Source of the DNA: Paraburkholderia fungorum | GTDB lineage: Bacteria; Pseudomonadota; Gammaproteobacteria; Burkholderiales; Burkholderiaceae | Assembly (NCBI RefSeq): GCF_902833645.1 | Contig: NZ_CADFGE010000015.1 | Span: 215,464 to 279,463, forward strand | DNA length: 64,000 nt | Reading direction: 5' to 3' | Shown: in pieces, positions 62,143 to 64,000 of the stretch | Numbering within the stretch: position 1 is the stretch's first letter | How the letters are laid out: each line of letters begins with the position of its first letter | Position numbers and translations under genes: made by a program | Notes under the pieces: generated by a model | Seen by the model: the letters and a program-made list of their open reading frames with translations, nothing else | The model's database searches: none | What the model was told of the DNA's origin: nothing

Positions 62143-62173
62143 CTGGCCCACTGCCTCGCAGCCTGAGTAGCAC

Positions 62174-62194
62174 ACGCGCCGTGCGGCGCGTTTT
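62174..62194 (+). terminator. Terminator at convergent gene ends
   Basis: ACGCGCC / GGCGCGT stem with a GTGC loop, followed by TTTT, between the chlD stop and the end of the convergent PilZ-type gene. Confidence 0.75.
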
Positions 62195-62201
62195 CGTGCG
62201 T

Positions 62202-63155
62202 TTATTTCAAACTGTTGGACCAGTACTGCACGTCGTCCTGGCGGTCGAATACGAAGACCTTCATCGCCATCTGTTGCGCGACGTCGAGCTGGTCGAATTC
62301 GAGGCCATGGGTCGAGGGCTCGCCCGGCGTATTGCCTTTCTGCACGTTGCGGATCACGGCAGTCGTTTCGATCTCGGTTGGCAGCACCGCCGATTGGAGG
62401 CTGAAAGCGACGCGTAGCCGCTCGCCGACTTGACCCAGCGTCCACGGAGTGGTCAGCGACATACCGAGTGCGCTGATGCTTTTGGCGAGGCCCAGACCTT
62501 CATAGGAATCGCCCGTTTCGCCGATGCCGAAGCGCACTGCGAGATGGGCATGGACGCGGATCGATTTGCGCTCGCGCAGGCGGCGGATCACGCCGGGTTT
62601 CGATAGCACCACGTAATCGAATGGGGCGCGGCAAACCGACTCGACCGTGCAGACAAAACGAAAAACAGCATGGCTTGCTATGGCGACGATCTCGATGTTT
62701 TCACCGAGGCGCAGCGGCAGGATGCGGCCGTCCTGTAGCGGCGGTGTCACGAAGAGCGCGTGGTTGGGTGCGAAGCCGATGATGCGGCATGGATGCATCG
62801 GGGCGCCGCTGCCGAGTTGGGAGCGCACGCCGATTAATGCACCTATCGTCAGGTGCATGTCTTTCAGGGTGAGGTTGTCGGTGGTGTTGGCTGGGTGATC
62901 GGTTGGCGGTTCGGGTTGCGCGGTCGTGTCCAGCAGGTCGCCGCGGTGCGGGTTGAAGTTGTCGAACAGGAATTTGCGCTCGTCCGTGGTCGCGAGGATG
63001 GTGCCGGCGGCGAAGAGGAGTGTGCCGTCGGAATCGGCGATCGGCCAGTCCAGTGGGCTGCCTATGGGGATCGCTTCTAACGTTAGAAGTGGCGACTGGC
63101 TTGGGGGTTGAGATTCTGCCTGAGCCTCTGGCTGGTCTTCTGCTGGGTTTTCCAT
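62202..63155 (-). CDS. YcgR-like flagellar brake protein with PilZ domain
   Basis: A 317-residue protein. The N-terminal about 80 residues are acidic and Pro-rich; then a YcgR-N-like barrel (LTIGALIGVRSQLG...FVTPPLQDGRILPL) and a C-terminal PilZ domain. The c-di-GMP RxxxR motif is present (RERKSIRV), but the second motif, normally (D/N)xSxxG, reads SISALG with Ser in the first position. It probably binds c-di-GMP and affects motility. No flagellar gene adjoins. Confidence 0.8.
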   Translation of the reverse strand: MENPAEDQPEAQAESQPPSQSPLLTLEAIPIGSPLDWPIADSDGTLLFAAGTILATTDERKFLFDNFNPHRGDLLDTTAQPEPPTDHPANTTDNLTLKDMHLTIGALIGVRSQLGSGAPMHPCRIIGFAPNHALFVTPPLQDGRILPLRLGENIEIVAIASHAVFRFVCTVESVCRAPFDYVVLSKPGVIRRLRERKSIRVHAHLAVRFGIGETGDSYEGLGLAKSISALGMSLTTPWTLGQVGERLRVAFSLQSAVLPTEIETTAVIRNVQKGNTPGEPSTHGLEFDQLDVAQQMAMKVFVFDRQDDVQYWSNSLK

Positions 63156-63310
63156 GGTCGGCTGCTAAATATGTGACTGGATTACTTGTTTACGGCTGTG
63201 CCGGGTGGAGGCTTTAGGGGTTTTGGTGGTCTTGGTGCTCTTTTATGTTGGTTGCATGGTGGGTGGCGGCTTTGGGCTTTGGCCTTTCCTTGCTGTGTTA
63301 GTGGTCTATT
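63156..63310. other. Intergenic, T/G-rich low-complexity stretch
   Basis: Upstream of the PilZ-type gene. Rich in TTTG/GGT on the plus strand and without a supported gene. Short frames here have unusual composition. Confidence 0.4.
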
Positions 63311-63560
63311 AGTGTTGCCCCTGTGCGGGGCGGCACTTACTTTCTTTGCCGCCGCAAAGAAAGATAAGCAAAGAAAGCGGCTTCACCCCGCCAGCTCATA
63401 AGCGGGTCCCCCGCGCAGTAGCGGTAGTGGTGCATCTGGAATCTGTCGCCTCGCACACTTCGCCTTGGTGACAAGGCAGTCATACCTCCGGCGGCGCTGC
63501 GCGCGCCGAAGAGCATCTCTTGAAACCACGCTCGGATTCACGCCCGGTGGTGTTCTTTGG
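63311..63560. repeat. Dispersed Burkholderia-type intergenic repeat
   Basis: The stretch with GTTGCCCCTGTGCGGGGCGGC, then ACTTACTTTCTTTGCCGCC and GCAAAGAAAGATAAGC, resembles a repeat I have often seen between Burkholderia/Paraburkholderia genes. It contains an imperfect inverted repeat (63336-63349 with 63354-63368, one extra A). Only one copy lies in the window; its exact ends are a guess. Confidence 0.6.
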
Positions 63561-63818
63561 TGGGTGCCTGCTTGTCTTCGGGGTGTGTGCCATTTCTATT
63601 TTGCGCACTCTATGGGCCTCTTCCCTCCGCAGCTTTCGTGTCCCCCCACTATTTCGTTGCCCGTGTTCTTCAATGGGGTTTGCGTTTTATGACTTGCAAA
63701 AAATTGCCGTCACTGGTATTGCTCGTTAATTATATCGGATGACTAAGTATTTTTTGAGTGCCTGGGTGGGACTGGTTCGGGGAGGATCAGGTTTCTGAAA
63801 ATAATTGCACAAAGGGGA

Positions 63819-63847
63819 TTGACGACATGCGGGCCGATCTCCATAAT
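63819..63847 (+). promoter_or_regulatory. rRNA operon promoter (sigma-70 type)
   Basis: TTGACG (63819-63824), an exact 17-base spacer and CATAAT (63842-63847). The following CTCGTTTCTCTGCTGC is the usual start of the Burkholderia rrn leader, by memory. Confidence 0.8.
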
Positions 63848-63854
63848 CTCGTTT

Positions 63855-64000
63855 CTCTGCTGCTGATGCAGCGACGCAGAACGAAGCAGTACCGGTGGTT
63901 GTGCAGGTGGGCAGCACGGTGCGGATTCGGTAGTGAATGCGGACTCGATCTTTAAAAATTAACAGCCGATAAGTGTGGGCGCTTGATGCGCGACGCGCGG
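63855..64000 (+). other. rRNA operon leader, partial (16S beyond right edge)
   Basis: A boxA-like GATCTTTAAAAATTA (63947-63961) is followed by ACAGCCGATAAGTGTGGGCG, a conserved leader segment upstream of 16S in this group. The 16S gene itself is not reached. Confidence 0.75.

Noticed and set aside
63186..63742. Several 60-75-residue plus-strand frames
   Set aside because: They fall in low-complexity and dispersed-repeat DNA, with no ribosome sites and atypical composition.

Overview
The window is GC-rich DNA from a betaproteobacterium, most likely a Paraburkholderia or close Burkholderia relative. The evidence is the near-canonical Burkholderia lipase/foldase pair (LipA/LifO), two DUF4148 proteins, the aerobic cobalt-chelatase layout, a Burkholderia-type dispersed repeat and an rRNA leader at the right edge. 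The genus is inferred from family resemblance, not from a search.

Layout. 1-2.1 kb: an edge-truncated membrane protein, a Nudix hydrolase and a divergent DeoR-type regulator. 2.5-7.4 kb and 11.5-15.5 kb: two separate three-gene periplasmic molybdenum-hydroxylase modules (Tat-exported molybdopterin subunit, [2Fe-2S] subunit, tri-heme cytochrome c) with different gene orders. Between them lie a small conserved protein, a LysM/M23 lipoprotein with degenerate catalytic motifs, and an alpha/beta hydrolase. 15.6-22.1 kb: a seven-gene minus-strand operon carrying a polyamine-type ABC system and an amino-acid-type ABC system that share the only ATPase gene; a GcvA-like LysR gene lies divergent. 23.6-31.2 kb: housekeeping and accessory singletons (cation/proton antiporter, BON protein, 3-methyladenine glycosylase, DUF4148, CBS protein, GTP cyclohydrolase II, NmrA-like protein, AraC regulator). 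31.3-33.5 kb: secreted lipase and its foldase.

33.5-38.0 kb: an ECF sigma factor with its anti-sigma factor, a second anti-sigma-like gene, a DUF4148 protein, and a catalase-like/cytochrome b561 pair. Four sites share GGAAT-N15/16-GTGTT, which suggests one local regulon for membrane or oxidative stress. 37.9-42.2 kb: a dimethylglycine/sarcosine dehydrogenase-like enzyme, the MqsRA toxin-antitoxin pair with a recognisable operator, and another DeoR regulator. 42.4-45.9 kb: a SWIM/SNF2 helicase. 46.4-51.9 kb: a signalling operon (OmpR-type regulator, LysM-FecR protein, CHASE2 histidine kinase) followed by a DUF4136-like lipoprotein.

51.9-62.1 kb: cobalamin synthesis. The minus-strand operon is cobE-cobO-cobB-bluB. 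The plus-strand operon, behind a cobalamin riboswitch, is cobW-cobN-chlI/D. The last gene carries the most interesting signal of the window: an in-frame A_AAA_AAA heptamer one codon before the stop of the ChlI-like ORF, with the -1 frame running on into ChlD-like linker and a von Willebrand A domain. This points to programmed -1 frameshifting that makes both small and medium chelatase subunits from one gene. 62.2-64.0 kb: a PilZ-type protein, a dispersed repeat, and the promoter and boxA leader of an rRNA operon whose 16S gene lies just beyond the edge.
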